From Glycine soja (Eukaryota; Streptophyta; Magnoliopsida; Fabales; Fabaceae), in contig NC_041016.1 of assembly GCF_004193775.1 (NCBI RefSeq), forward strand, positions 45,818,767 through 45,882,766: a stretch of 64,000 nt of DNA, written 5' to 3'. The notes under the pieces were generated by a model. The model saw nothing but the letters and a program-made list of their open reading frames with translations. It made no database searches and was not told the DNA's origin. The translations under genes and the position numbers were made by a program. Below are positions 24,430 to 37,900 of the stretch, one piece after another. The first letter of the stretch is position 1. Each line of letters begins with the position of its first letter.

Positions 24430-25286
24430 AGCTAAAGCATGATAAAGTGATGCAAGAAAATTATGACAAACACAACCAAGTTCTACTAGATGAGCCAGAG
24501 GCTGAGTAGATTGAAGTCCAAATGTACAATTTAATGTACATACTTTTTAATTTCTGACACTAACATTTTAGAGCAACTTGTTACGTATTTCATAGAATCA
24601 TAGTTACGGTTTTTATCCTTTTACCTTCTCCCGTTTCCACTACTAGTCTTCCTTCTTGCTTTCTCTTACTTTTTAATAGGGTGGGGCGGACAACAGTTGA
24701 GGAACAAAACTTATTGAAAGATAGATTTAGAATGTTATGTACATAAAACATATTTTTATAGGAAGGAAATAGCTAATCTACAATTTGATCCATAAAAAGT
24801 AAGGACTTGTGTTGCTTTGGTTTGTCAAATGGCAAACTTCCTAAAAATTATAACTTGGTGAGTTTGTCAACATTAAATAATTTTATCCACAACTGACTTC
24901 TTTATATAGACTAAAACCTTTAAAGATGCAACTTGCAAGCAGTAAAAATCGTGACTTAATTTCAAAGAGAAAATTGTATATTAACTAAGGATATAATCTG
25001 AAGCATTTACACCCCTTGTTACCAAAGTACAAGTTTCCTTCCCTTCCCCCTCATTGCGTTTTTGCAAGGTAAGGCACGTCATATTTTGGTTTTGACCCAT
25101 GTTTTTCATAAAAACCTTGTAGTATATTGAGAAGAAAAATCTAATAAAAACATAACTTTTAAGAGACCTAATCAAAACTGAGTGAGAGATCCTTATGGTT
25201 ACTTTTCTGGCTTCCAGAAGAATTTCATCGCCTTGTGATTCTTAAAAATGTCAAACCTAAATTTCTACCATATATTGCGGAGTTTT

Positions 25287-25625
25287 GGTTTCTAATTTGT
25301 AATGGTATATTCTGGTTCCTGCTGTTTCCTCAGATCTTCTTCCATGATCTGGACGTGAAAACCATTTGGAAACTATAAACCCGGAGTTTGGAGGATGTTT
25401 CCTCCTTTGATGGGTCGCCACCTGAAATATTCATATGTTAATTACTTATAGAGAGATTTTCCATGTCAATTTAAGTTCACACGCAGGGCGTTGTCATTTC
25501 ATAATCTTACCTGTACATGGTTACCAAGCTATGAATAAACATAGCCAGCCATCTGAACCTTAGTGAAGTCCGTTCCAACCCAAAATCTCATGCCTCCGCC
25601 GAAAGCCATGAAATGTTTGCTGGCA
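25287..25625 (-). pseudogene. CYP87-like cytochrome P450 C-terminal remnant (duplicate copy)
   Basis: On the minus strand, about 25512-25625 encodes FMAFGGGMRFWVGTDFTKVQ, the P450 haem-binding loop in which the invariant Cys ligand (FxxGxRxCxG) is replaced by Trp. About 25287-25425 encodes the last exon (RWRPIKGGNILQTPGL, a stop, then FPNGFHVQIME). The haem-loop wording resembles CYP87. It lies in the duplicated block and has a truncated partner at 43236-43523. The Trp and the stop make it non-functional. Confidence 0.7.
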
Positions 25626-26195
25626 CGTTGTAGTTCCACTCCCTGAAAGCCCATTTTTTCGAGGTCACTAAATGTGTAAAAGAAAGATGGAAAGCTAAAA
25701 TTTACCTACATTAGAAAGAAATGGCAACACTAACATAGAAAAAAGGGGCAAAAGGAAAAGGAAAGCTAAATAATAAAAAAAAAAAAAAACACTAATCACT
25801 ATAGAACTACACTAGTAAAGATTCTGCAAGGATTAATTAGGAAAAGAATACCATTAGAAAAAATAAACAACTGGAAATAAAAATAACTAATAAATCATAT
25901 TTGTAAACTAGTGTGTGTGTGTGTGCAAGAACCAATTCAAGCCCACAATAAAACAACCAAACCAGTGTGTGTGCAACTTGTGCGAACTAGTGTAAACCAA
26001 TGCAGACAGACCATTGAAGTCAACACACATTTCATCAACTTTCAGCTTGCACTGATTTCTTCAAGGTTCATGAAAAAGGGATGAAGAGGAGATGAGTCTC
26101 TCAGCACTCAAGAAGAAGGTGGATTGTATTGCATCAGGAAGAGGGACCATTTTCTATGTTGGAGACCTGGAGTGGGCTGTAGTGAAAGCAACTTC
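25626..26195. other. Segment present only in this duplicate copy
   Basis: This DNA is missing at the equivalent point (about 43523) of the HAP2-side copy. It holds a poly-A run near 25770 and a (GT)n microsatellite near 25914, with no gene beyond the P450 exon edge. It may mark a deletion in the other copy. Confidence 0.4.
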
Positions 26196-26389
26196 AAGTC
26201 AAAAGGAGGAATGAAAAGGTTTTTTCTATATAACCCTCTTTATGATCTAGTGGTTCAAATAAGCAAGTTGTTTTCAATTTAAATGCTGCAAGATAGAAAT
26301 TTTCAATGGTCAAAACAACCACTTAATGGTTATGTAAAGCATAGAGAAATACACCAAAAAGAAAAAAAAATGCATATAAAGCAAGCAAA

Positions 26390-27080
26390 TATATATAGAC
26401 AACCAATAAAAGCTAAATGAATCAAGAAGACTGCACTCACAGACTTGGCAGGTGTTGGTGACTCCTTTTGTCAGGCCTAAGTTGAGGCCTTTCATTCATA
26501 AAACACAATCTTGGCACAGGTTATAGTATAAGTTTGGACCCCTGTTATGTCCAGAATTTTCTGTATCTCCGACACCCTCATGGCATCATGGTATGAAGAT
26601 CTCCTTGTCTTTCAAAAACTAATAAAGAATTGAAAGAATACAATAACAACCCATCAAAGACAATTTTTTAGGATCAATCAAAAAGGGTTGGATCCTAAGA
26701 AAGTAATAATGTAGGAAAGTTACGCAATTAGATTACAGGCTTCCAAATCCTTAGTTTGGCCTTTTGGGAGTTTAAATCCCCACAAAATTGCATCAAATTG
26801 AGTCATAGATCCTCAAAGACAATTACTTATTAGTTAACAAAATTTTAACCCAAAGTTTTTACCTGAATAGCTTTGTGTTCTCTGTGAGAAGCAAGACAGG
26901 CTGAACAAAGGGCTCCATTCATACAATCCGAGCAATACATGTTGCATTCACTTTTGTGGAAATCTGTGTGGACTTTGCATTGAACAAAAAAAGGCTTGTT
27001 TGGAGAAATGGCCTAAGCCATGGTGGCCACTTGTTTTCTTCTTCATTCTTTCCAAATTCCAATTGTTGAATATGCTGTAA
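26390..27080 (-). pseudogene. PLATZ transcription factor-like remnant (duplicate copy)
   Basis: Minus-strand exon 26863-27080 encodes [14 protein letters not shown] and, after a frame break, [22 protein letters not shown] and REHKAIQ up to a donor (CAG|GTAAAA). About 26390-26600 encodes [12 protein letters not shown] and, later, KGVTNTCQVCECSLLDSF. These are the zinc-binding and downstream motifs of PLATZ proteins. A T-run in the first exon is one base longer than in the other copy (26985-26995 versus 44320), so both copies are frameshifted but by different amounts. Confidence 0.7.
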
Positions 27081-27320
27081 ATTTCTAGAATCATCACAAT
27101 AGAATTTTCTACAAGCAAAAACTATGTTAGACAATACTCTCATAGAAATAGATTAATCTAGAAAGTTCATGTATGAAAGTCTTAAAAACTGAGATCTTGA
27201 ACTAGAAAATGAATTTAAGAAATAGATAATCTAGAAGTGAAAGTGCTTGTAAATACTAGAAAGATGTAAACAGTAAATACTAAAAATAAGTCGGTGAATA
27301 AAACACATAAATAGGTAATG

Positions 27321-27963
27321 TGTTTGAAAATAAAATAAAAAATGAAAGAAAATAAATATGAAGAAGATGCACAGTCTTGAATTAAATAACAAAATAGCAG
27401 TAGCAAATTAAATTTAATTGACAACACATGAATAATACATTATAGCATACAATAAGCACAAGGAAAAATTAAATTAAGGGAAAGAATTAAATAGCCTGGG
27501 TTGAAGCGCGTAAACGCTATCCTTAGAGAGAAAACGCCCCCACTGCACGGGTAAGAAATTTTGATTGCGCTCCTCTCTCAAGATACGACAACCCGTTGGT
27601 TCCGATCGTGTGCAGCGAAAGGATCCCCGAACCTTATGAACACCAATGTTCTTGCTCTCACAAAAATTAAGTTTTATATAAAAAAAGAAAGAGATAAATT
27701 GTTGGCAGAAAGAAACCAGAGCTCTCAGTCTGTCATTTCTAGAAAAGAGGAAAGAGATATATATAGGCATTTTGCAACAACAAAATATGACCGTTAGAAA
27801 TATGACCGTTGGAAAACCAACCTACAGTTGTCACAACAAACATAACAAACTAGTTGACTCATTAAAACAAAATCTTAAGAAAATCTAAAATAAATATTAT
27901 TTTATAAAATAGAATTAATATATATTTATAAATTTTAAATTAAAACACAAATATTTACCAACA
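27321..27963 (-). repeat. 3' LTR of copia element 1
   Basis: 643 bp, identical to the right LTR except for four substitutions. It adjoins the minus-strand polypurine tract (27964 onward, plus-strand ttcccccacataat). A 98-codon minus frame within it (27474-27770) is shared by the family's LTRs but is not a gene. Confidence 0.93.
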
Positions 27964-28640
27964 TTCCCCCACATAATTTAAAATTTTAAAATATATTTTC
28001 TAAAAGATAATTTGTATAAAAACATAAGAGAAAGAGCATGTGATATTGTATTTCGGTATAAGGAATCTTCCGGGTTTGAGCCTTATACCTAGTGTTTATG
28101 AACTTCCATCCGAGAAAAATGTAGTGACTTGATTGTCTTGAACTACATATTCTTTAACCGGACTTTAGTACACAACCCCTACAATATTGGCGTTCAATTA
28201 GGTTCTAATCAGTGGTAACGCGTTACACGGCCTTGCGCTTGTATCTTGTTTCGTGAGTGTCACTTAGAGATTAGCCCATATCTCACAGTGGCGGCCCCAC
28301 CACCACACTCACTAGGTGAATCCTCAAAGAGTGGGTTGTGACCCCCACCCCTACAATAATTGTCATCGGATTCATTAAGAGGTATTTTTTTTTTTACCAA
28401 AAATACACATATATAAATACCTCAACCTTAATATTGCCACAATTTATAATACACCTCGTCATAGGAATGAGAAACGGACAACTCCGCTAAATTTCATTTT
28501 GGTGTACTTTAGTCAACAAACAATTTCGTTGTTACCCGTTGAACTCCATTCATGGGATCACCAATCACACGGAGACGGGTGTCCATTGTTGTAACTAAAT
28601 AATGGGCTTTAATCTCATTCCCCTCGACGACTCAAATACT
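27964..28640 (-). other. Non-coding segment between RNase H and the polypurine tract of copia 1
   Basis: The sequence is conserved with the second element (51966-52640) but has no open frame. It contains landmarks such as cttccgggtttgag and agagattagcccatatctcac. It seems to be a family-specific 3' untranslated spacer. Confidence 0.6.
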
Positions 28641-29519
28641 TGTTGACATGTCAATCTTTTTGTAAGCGGATCCACAATATTATTTACTGACCTGACAAAG
28701 TCAAGAGAAATGACACCATGAGAAATCAAATTTCTTATAAACTTATGTCTCACTCTTAAGTGTCTTCTTTTTTCATTAAAATTTTGCTTGTCACTTTAGA
28801 TATAGCAATTTGACTATCACAATGCATTGGAATTGGAGGTATAGGCTTATTTAACAATGACAAATCACATAATACATTTTTAAGAAATTCAGCCTCACTA
28901 GTAGCAGTATTTAAAGCAATAATTTTTGCTTTCATATGAAATAATAATTTGTCTAGTAGATTATCATGATACTACACAACTAGCTAAAGCAAAGACATAA
29001 TCACTCGTCAATTTTATTTCATCAAAATCAGAACTTCAATTTTGTATCACTAAATCCCTCAATTACTTTCCAATTTACCAACTGCATGTGCAATATTAGA
29101 CAGGCCTAGAGAAGTTTGTCAAATGCAACAAAGAAACGATACTTTGAGAATATTTATGTGAAGAAATTCCTTTACTCAAATTTTCTTTAACTTGATGGAT
29201 AAGAGTCATAAGGAGTAAAAGCATGTTTCGCATCAAAATAATTAAACTTCTTCAATAGCTTTTCAACATACTAAGATTGGGTAAAAGTCATGTCATCATT
29301 TTTCTTTATAAGCTTAATACCCAAAATCACATCTACACAACCAAGGTCTTTCATACCAAAATTTCTAAACAAGAAAAAATTTACATCATTTATGAAATTC
29401 ATATTACTACCAAATATCAATATGTCATCCAGATACAAACATAAAATGACGCATCCATTATCATCAAATTGTTTCACATACACACATTTATCACTATCAT
29501 TAATTTGAAAATCATACAA
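28641..29519 (-). pseudogene. Copia reverse transcriptase / RNase H remnant (element 1)
   Basis: The minus frame at 29271-29519 encodes the catalytic core of copia RT, CLYLDDILIFGSN (YLDD box), followed by FGMKDLGCVDVILGIKL. Beyond it, 28641-29250 carries RT-RNase H connection sequence such as SDFDEIKLTSDYVFAL in broken frames. Stops and frameshifts prevent function. Confidence 0.85.
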
Positions 29520-29699
29520 AAGAATAACTTAATCAAACTTTTGTGTCAATGCTTTGGAGCTTGTTTCAAACCATACAAAGATTTAACAATTTATTTTTCA
29601 AGAAAAAATATTTTCAAAGAAAGTCACATCTCTAGACTCCATAATAGTACCATTAGAAATTTCAGATACTTCTGAATTAATAACTAAGAATCTATAAGT

Positions 29700-29917
29700 A
29701 GTATTATGTAAAAAATATCCAACAAAATATAATTAATATTTTTTTTTAATTTTCCTTTTCTTATTAATAGGGATATTAACCTTTACTAGACACCCCCACA
29801 CTTTAAGATATTTCGGATTTAGTTCTCTTTTTCTCCATAGCTCATAAAGATTTTTCTTTTGTTTATAAGGTACTCTTTTAAGAATACGACATGCAAAATA
29901 TAAAGTTTCACCAAAGT
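29700..29917 (-). pseudogene. Copia integrase C-terminal remnant (element 1)
   Basis: The minus strand shows, in broken frames, the copia integrase end: RVPYKKQKKNLYELWRKRE, then YLKVWGCLVKVNIPI and NKKRKI. The integrase catalytic core (DDE) is not readable upstream (30000-30480), which is AT-rich leader-like sequence. Confidence 0.75.
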
Positions 29918-30480
29918 GTTTATTTTATTATTTTTGTGTGTTATATTTTCACAGGCTTATCTTTTATCAATGAGTTATAAATAAAGAGACAATCAGTCAA
30001 CATGTAACAACAAAATACTTGCAGTAGAAATAATAACATTAAACAATAAAAATTAAAAATCAAACAACAAATGTCCTGATTTTAAAGACTTGTGTTCACA
30101 GGATCATTTGACCAAGTAAAAGATAGTTTTCTAATCATATAGGAATGAAATTAGAAGTATGCTTTTAGTTTTTCACATAAACTAATTCTAAAAGCATTTT
30201 CTCTTCAAAACCATCATTAATAAAGAAAATATATTTTAAATTTCAAATTATAAGAAAATATTTTTCAATAATCTCTCACTAATGTAAAATTTAAGGAAAT
30301 GAAATAATATAATAAAACATTTTTAATAAAGCATAATACATTGTGTTTTCATCCATTAATTTTTCAGACTTACTAAAGGGGAGTCAATCATATTCATGAC
30401 ATATATTTTGGCAAAATAAAATGCTACTGCAGAAAAGACTATGCAAGAAGAAAGTGATAACTAACTTTTCTCTCTAAGAC

Positions 30481-31123
30481 TGTTTGAAAACAAAATAAAA
30501 AATGAAAGAAAATAAATATGAAGAAGATGCACAGTCTTGAATTAAATAACAAAATAGCAGTAGCAAATTAAATTTAATTGACAACATATGAATAATACAT
30601 TATAGCATACAATAAGCACAAGGAAAAATTAAATTAAGGGAAAGAATTAAATAGCCTGGGTTGAAGCGCGTAAACGCTATCCTTAGAGAGAAAACGCCCC
30701 CACTGCACGGGTAAGAAATTCTGATTGCGCTCCTCTCTCAAGATACGACAACCCGTTGGTTCCGATCGTGTGCAGGGAAAGGATCCCCGAACCTTATGAA
30801 CACCAATGTTCTTGCTCTCACAAAAATTAAGTTTTATATAAAAAAAGAAAGAGATAAATTGTTGGCAGAAAGAAACCAGAGCTCTCAGTCTGTCATTTCT
30901 AGAAAAGAGGAAAGAGATATATATAGGCATTTTGCAACAACAAAATATGACCGTTAGAAATATGACCGTTGGAAAACCAACCTACAGTTGTCACAACAAA
31001 CATAACAAACTAGTTGACTCATTAAAACAAAATCTTAAGAAAATCTAAAATAAATATTATTTTATAAAATAGAATTAATATATATTTATAAATTTTAAAT
31101 TAAAACACAAATATTTACCAACA
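30481..31123 (-). repeat. 5' LTR of copia element 1
   Basis: 643 bp, TG...CA, matching the left LTR with four differences (for example gaaaacaaa versus gaaaataaa, and gcagggaaagg versus gcagcgaaagg). A TATA-like run (tatatata near 30920) could serve minus-strand transcription. It is followed by the TAATG duplication. Confidence 0.93.
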
Positions 31124-31889
31124 TAATGTTGTACTAATTATAACTTGTGAGAAATCAATACAACCCCTTCTATTGTTCAAGAGCTACACGGCCACTTCTA
31201 TTGCTTGTCATCTAAAATTTCTAACTACACTTCCTTCTTAAATCCCACCCCACTAACTACCGTACATCAATTAACCAATTTTCTATTCCCCTAAAATACT
31301 AACACCAATATCATCATCTTCATTGAGGCCTCTCACCCCAAATGCACCTCCTCCAGCCCCCAATTCCTAATAATAATACAATCAATAACAAATGACAATT
31401 AGCAAAATACAAGAAAAATGAAAAAAAAAAGTAGATAAATAAATGCACCTATGGTATATGTGTGAGGGGTTAAATTGACTGTTGGTTGTAATAATACGAA
31501 CCATGATTTTTGTTGATGTAGTTCTGGATTTGATTTCTCTAATGGTGGGTGATTATTGGTCCTTTATGATAACAGACAGAAACAAAAAAAGATAAAAGAA
31601 AAAGAAGTTTCTCTCAATATGCTTTGCATTTTGTTGCTAAGTATATGTAGGGTCTCTTGACTATGCCAAAAGCTAATGCTAAAATCATGGTTGGTTGGTT
31701 GTTTTGTGAGGTAGACATAAGGTAGTGTCTTTCTGCTTCACATTGCAGATTCACATGTTGTGCAAAAGGAACACTAAAAGGAAAAGAAATAAGAAAATGT
31801 AAGTTGAGGGTTTAGGGTTCCAATGTTCAAATGAGCGGAAATGTAGTCTATCTATTGTAGTTACCCTCTATGAAAAGGAACGATCTCAA

Positions 31890-32945
31890 TCCAAGAAGAT
31901 CAAACCAACCTATAACTAACAACAAACTCAGCAACAACAAAAGTGGCAGACAATAAAAGAGGAAAGAAAGCGAAGAGGAAAAGTGATGTAGCTCCATGTG
32001 GAGCTTGTAGGCCTTGGATCTTCTTCATCAATGGAGTCCTTTGCTTCTTGAAGTTTAATGGCAGAGGAAGGGAGAAGGAGAAAGATGATTGGAGACGTCA
32101 CTTCAAGGAGAAGATGAGTCAAGAAGAAGCTCACTACCATAGGAAGCCATGAATAATTGCTTGAAGGTAAGAGAAGAATGGAGGGAGAAGAAGAGAGGGA
32201 GCACAAAATTTTTTGCCTAAAAAGACGTCTGAACTTTGAAGTGTAATTCTCAAATGATCAAAGTTGAAAAAATGCACACACAAGGCCTTTATATATAGCC
32301 TAATGTCACACAAAATTGGAACAAAATTTGAATTTCTATTCAAATTTCACTTGAATTCGAAATTGAATTTTTGGAGCCAAATTTTGGAGCCAAAATTTCA
32401 CTAATTATGATTAGCGAATTTTAGTTATGGTTCAACCCACTAATCCAAGATCAAATCTAAGATTCTCCACTAAGTATGTTTAGGTGGCATGAAGCATGTA
32501 CAACATGAAGGACATGCACAAAGTGTGACTATATGATGTGGCAAGAAAAAGCTCACCTCCCCCTCTAAAATTTAATTGGATTGGGCTTCTCCCAATTCAA
32601 TTAAATTTATTTTCCAACACACACATCAAATATTCACTTATTGCATGTGAAATTACAAAACTACCCCTAATACAAAAACTAGTCTAAGTGCCCTAAAATA
32701 TAAGGACTGAAAAATCCTACATTTCTAAGGTACTCTACCTACATTATGGAGCCCTAAATACAAGATCCAAAAATAATAAAACCTTAATCTAATATGTACA
32801 AAGATAAGTGGGCTCATACTTAGCTCATGAGCCCGAAATCTACCCTAAGGCTCATGAGAACCCTATGACCTTCTTTTGCATCTTTGGCTCAATCTTCTTG
32901 GAGTCTTCTATCCAATGTTCTTGGGGGGTAGGATTGCAACAAAAA
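31890..32945 (-). repeat. Unclassified LTR-like dispersed repeat
   Basis: This segment starts where the HAP2-region duplicate ends. On the minus strand it would begin TGTTGCAATCCTACCCCCC at 32942. It has a near-perfect hairpin (ttaattggattggg ... cccaattcaattaa, 32570-32608) and a direct repeat ttggagccaaattttggagc. A short frame at 31928-32206 is probably not a gene. The composition resembles a legume LTR, but the second end and any internal region are not visible. Confidence 0.4.
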
Positions 32946-34922
32946 GAGAAATCAAACCTGTAGAGTGAATTGTCTGGTGATTGACAATGCTACAAGTGAA
33001 ACAACCAAATTAATGCCAAAAATAAAGAAGACAAGGTGCAGACAAAAATAATGAAGAGAGGAAACAAAGATGAATATATAAGTCTTAAATTTTATTATAT
33101 AACTATATATAATTATGTGCTTTTTCTTAAAAAAAATCGATAATAGTACATCCTATTTTTGAAAGTCTTAAAATTACAAATGCCATTTGTGAGTTTCAAA
33201 TGTCATTAATAACTATTAATTTATAATAAAATTATATATATATATATATATATATTAAAAGTAAATTTAAATAAAAATGTCATATTATTTATGTTATAAA
33301 AAATTATTGAACTAAAATAAATTATGTTACTCACATTATTATCGTTTAAAATAATAGTAGTTAACAATAATTGAAGAAGAAATTGCTATCAAATTGTTTA
33401 AAAAAAAAACTGTTGTATTGTGACAATGGCTGAGAGAACAAAATTAAGTAAACCTCTAGTCACTCAAAGGCCAAAACTATAAGCACATTATGAGAGCCTA
33501 AGAAAAAATGAGAATAATAACAAAGATGGGAGAAAAAAAAATAAAAAAGATTATAAGAAGAATAATAATAGAGAGAAATTAATAATGTTTGTTCGCATGT
33601 ATCAAAATTTAAGTTGTCAATCTCTTATATAATGTGGACAAGTTTGTCTCATTTGCAAATGTTAATAAAAAAAATAGTCATTATTTACTAAATAATTGTA
33701 ATGAAATTAATATAAAAGAGAAAGTCATACATTATTTTTTTTACAAGTGATAAATTCATTTGATTACAAATATAATTATTTAATAGTTATAACATTTAAA
33801 AGAAAAACAAAAAATTTAAAAAGAAATAGACTTTTTTTAATAACTATTTGATTCAATGGTGATTTTTAGAATTACTTAGAGGATGAAGTAGTTTAAAGAA
33901 ATGTGTCACAAAAAAGGTAATTATTTATTAATAATTACAGATAAGATGCTGTCTATAAAACATTTACTTGGAAGCAAATCAAAAAATAGTAGTAAAGGTA
34001 ATAAAATCACAACAATGAACTATTGATAAAATTTATTATCAAAGAGCTCGGTTTCGGTGAAAATTTAGACCAATTAAATAAAAATATGTACCTTTTATTC
34101 ATAGAATATAGGTTTATATTTTAAAATACAAATGTATAAGAGTCTCTAATATTGTTTCGTCCGAGGTCATAAAATGTTAGAATCATCCTGCAAGAACCGC
34201 TTATGCATTGTTCCAGAGAAACACGAAGCTTAAAATGACAGATCAATGAATAAAAGTTATATATATAAGAACATAAATATAATCAATAAAAAATAAAGTG
34301 ACAACCCTTCAAATCCATTATATTTCTCAACGTGTTGTTTTTGTGAATCTGACATAAATATATATGAATACGTTACGGCGGCATAAATTTTTAATTAATT
34401 TTAATATTCGTTATAAAAAATGTTATTTAATATTTATGAATGTAAATTCGTTAAAGTATATATGAACATTAAAATGATTAATTAGTTTACAAAGAAATAG
34501 GTGACGCATCTCATAACCCAAACACTCTCTTGTTAGTGTATGCTGTATAATGTGAAGTCTCTCTCATTCGGCTTGCATGTGATATTGTGATGTAAATGGA
34601 AATCCTTTTCCCTCCTACATTAGCGGGGGTTTTGGTGTTTGATACTTGCACGAATCTTATTCTATGTGCATCTGGATCCATGCTCTTTTTTTTTTTCCGT
34701 CGACAAATGAGGGAGAGTGTGCATGTCTGTGAGACCAATTAGATACACACACCGCATTTCTACGTTTGGTAACTTATTCCTCACTTTCCAACCAAACACA
34801 GCATAAAGGAAAGTAAAAAACCGCCAAACCGCCTTTGAATATATTTTGGCGGTTACTGTCACGCACGGGCACACCCATGTATTATGTATGGCCAATTAGA
34901 GAACTAATGCATAACAATAACA
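32946..34922. other. AT-rich spacer and 5' flank of HAP2
   Basis: No gene is seen. A (TA)n microsatellite lies at about 33234-33256. Within the last 500 bp a possible TATA-like aatatatttt lies near 34836, but no element is convincing. The HAP2 start has a plant-type context (aacaATGGC). Confidence 0.45.
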
Positions 34923-37900
34923 ATGGCATTGCGTTCCGCTATCACCCTAATAATCATCTTCATACTTTCTTCCTTCTATGTCGTCGGAATTCAAATCATC
35001 TCCAAATCGAAGCTGGAGAAGTGCGAGAAGAACTCCAACTCCGATGACAATCTCAACTGTACTACCAAAATCGTACTCAACATGGCTGTTCCCAGTGGCT
35101 CGGTAAATAAATCACATTCACATTACGCTCCTCATTGTGTTCCTGTGTGTTGAGGTTGTTGTTTTGTGATTTTGCAGAGTGGCGGAGAGGCATCGATTGT
35201 TGCGGAATTGGTGGAAGTGGAGGAAAATTCAAGCAGGAAGATGCAGACATTGCGTATTCCTCCTGTCATAACGGTCAACAAAACTTCTGCATATGCCTTG
35301 TATCAGTTAACATACATACGAGTATGATACTTCTCTTCTGTTACTTTTATTCACTCTCTGTAATCTACTCATTTTGGTTGCATTAACAATAACTTATTAT
35401 TGTTGTCATTATCGTTTGTGGAGTAATCTATCATCATCTTATTATGGTTTTGGAGAATTATTTTTTCAAAGCAAATTGCCGTAAGAGGATTGCGTACATG
35501 TACATGTGGATGTAATAATCTATCGTTTGCAGGATGTTCCTTATAAACCTGAAGAGTATTATGTTAAGACACGCAAATGCGAGCCAGATGCTGGTGCAAA
35601 TGTCGTGAAGACATGTGAAAGGCAAGCCATGTTTATTGCTATTTTATTATGAACTAGACACTGACTAGAGTTTAGACAATGCTAATTTCACCGCTTGGTT
35701 TCTGCTACTTGTGTTGCAGACTGCGAGATGAAGAGGGTCATATTATCGAGTACACTCAGGTGGTCTTCCAACTCCTAATTTTAAAATAAATTATTCAAAG
35801 GGAAGAATAAGAAAAAGACATTAGCGTTTGTTCCCACCTCCTTCAAATATTCTTTGGCATTTTTACCTTTCACTGCTGATTCAGGTTTAACATATCTCTC
35901 TTTCCGTCTTTAATGTAGCCAATATGTTGTCCATGTGGGCCCCAGCGGCGGATGCCTTCATCATGTGGAAACTTTTGTAAGTGCTTTGATGTTGCAACAT
36001 TCTGTAAGTTTTTAGGAAACACAAAACTAATAATTATGGGTGAAATTGTTTAACTAGTTGACAAATTGACAAAAGGAAAGGCCAACACTGCACATTGTGT
36101 GCGTTTCCCTGGTGATTGGTAAGCTTCCACCCTCCCCGTCCTTTTTAAATCCAATTGTGGTTGATTTGAGCCACCCTGGTTTATATATGGTCTTAATTGG
36201 ATTTTGTGCTTGACTTAGGTGAACATATGGAAACCATTTTTACATTGAACCGTTTACAAATATAGATCAAAATCCCATTCTATGTTATCTTGTCAAGATA
36301 TTTTTGTTTGAAATGTTTCTGTTTTCACTGTGCTTGAACAATTTCAGATTAACTTTTTTTTCCAGTTAGTTCCAGATTTTTAAAAAGTGTCAGTTGCAAT
36401 AATCAAATAGGTTTAAGTTTGTTGTAATTTTAGGGATTAGATAGAAAGGGGAGAAAGGTGCAGTGGAGTATATTGATGTATTATACCCCTAGGTATATAG
36501 GTTATGAAATATAACTAGTAAAATTCAACTATTAACATCGATAATGTATGGATATTATAATTTAACTAAAAAATACTGCTTAATATTAAATACCCTGATA
36601 TTCTAACAATTTTATGAACATTGTTATTTAAGATTAGTTATAGTGTAGTTTTTTCATCATGTCATGTTTTAATTGTAATCACCTCTGAAATTTTCCAAAG
36701 TAAAAAGTGACTTCTTTGTTTTAATCATCAGTCACAACTCAGATTTCCTTCTCTCTCTCTCTCATTCAATTCAGGTTTCATGTTTTTGGCATTGGGCGGC
36801 GAACATTGGGATTTAGTGTTCGAATACAGGTGAAGAGTGGAACTAAAGTTTCGGTATGTAATTATTGGTTTCCTTATGCAACAATATGAAATTTAAACCT
36901 GACAAGCATTTTTTCCATAGACTGTATTTTGTCTTATGATGCTGGATATGTTGGTTTACAATTTTCTGCATGTTCTCTTAGTTTTCTGATTTACAATTTC
37001 ACATATCATATAACAGATGTAAATGCACTCAATGAGTCATGTCAGTAATATCTTTTTACCATTTTTGTGTATCTAACACATAAATCTGTCTGTCCATAAT
37101 TTGGCCGGCAGGAAGTGGTTGTGGGTCCTGAAAATAGAACAGTGATCTCTGATGATAAATTTTTGAGGGTTAATCTTATTGGAGATTTTGTTGGGTATAC
37201 AAATATACCATCTTTTGAGGATTTCTATCTGGTCGTACCAAGACAGGTATGCTTGTTTGACTGGTTTCACCGTAATTGACCTCCATTGACTTTAGTTATA
37301 ACAAAATTGATCGAGGTTCAATTAAGATAAAGAATTGGTATGCTAGATTGGTTTCTTGAATTTTTTGTTACTTAAAAGTTACAACTCTCCTTTAGATACT
37401 TTTTGGATATTGGTCTTTTGCAAACAAATTGTCGAACATGTTATTATGAATTGAAATATAATAAAATTTTACAATGAATAATAAATAGTGCTAGCTATCT
37501 TTACAAATATCAGAGAAATAAATTATTAAAAAAAATCGGAGAAAAATAGTGTAAAATGCATTGATTGAATAAATTATTATCATGTTTGTTAATTGTACAA
37601 TTCTAAATTTTTAGAGGTCACTGCATTATGGATAGACTTGAAAACATGGCCATGACTGTTATTTTTGGAGTTATACAAAATTATATTTTCTCGTGCACAA
37701 TTAATGTGATACAAAAATACCATTCATTACATATTTCAATCAATGGTGTACAAGTATGATATAGTATTAAGGGACTGATATTTAATGTTAAGGCTATATG
37801 AACCTCCTTATCATTCTAGGCTATGTGAAAAATGGTTTTTTCTCTTCTAGCTCTTGTTTGTATGTTGATTAGCTTAGAGGTACCAAGATGTATTCTTGCC

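Larger units (their letters stand above)
27321..31123 (-). mobile_element. Ty1/copia LTR retrotransposon 1, young, internally deleted
   Basis: Two 643-bp LTRs (27321-27963 and 30481-31123) each run TG...CA and differ at only four positions that I can see. A 5-bp target duplication TAATG lies at 27316-27320 and 31124-31128, and the empty site aataggtaatgttgtac is intact at 44641-44657. The polypurine tract tgtgggggaa (minus strand) next to the left LTR fixes the orientation as minus. The internal region is only about 2.5 kb: degraded integrase, RT and RNase H, no recognisable gag or protease. It must have moved with help from other elements. Confidence 0.93.
23653..31880 (+). repeat. Partial rearranged duplicate of the HAP2 downstream region
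   Basis: This block is paralogous to 39523-45412. Order here: a segment matching 40229-40312, then 39523-39800, then about 39930-40100, then 40207-40232, then 42160 onward. After that it is collinear to 45412, apart from a copia insertion (27321-31123) and about 610 bp (25585-26195) absent from the other copy. High identity with scattered indels suggests a fairly recent event. The left edge is the CACTA terminus. Confidence 0.85.

Noticed and set aside
27474..27770. 98-codon minus frame repeated at 30634-30930 and, in diverged form, at 57079-57369
   Set aside because: It is inside the copia LTR and recurs only because the LTR recurs; no family or codon signal.
33230..33260. (TA)n run that could be read as a promoter element
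   Set aside because: Simple microsatellite, about 1.7 kb from the HAP2 start and with no other promoter features.
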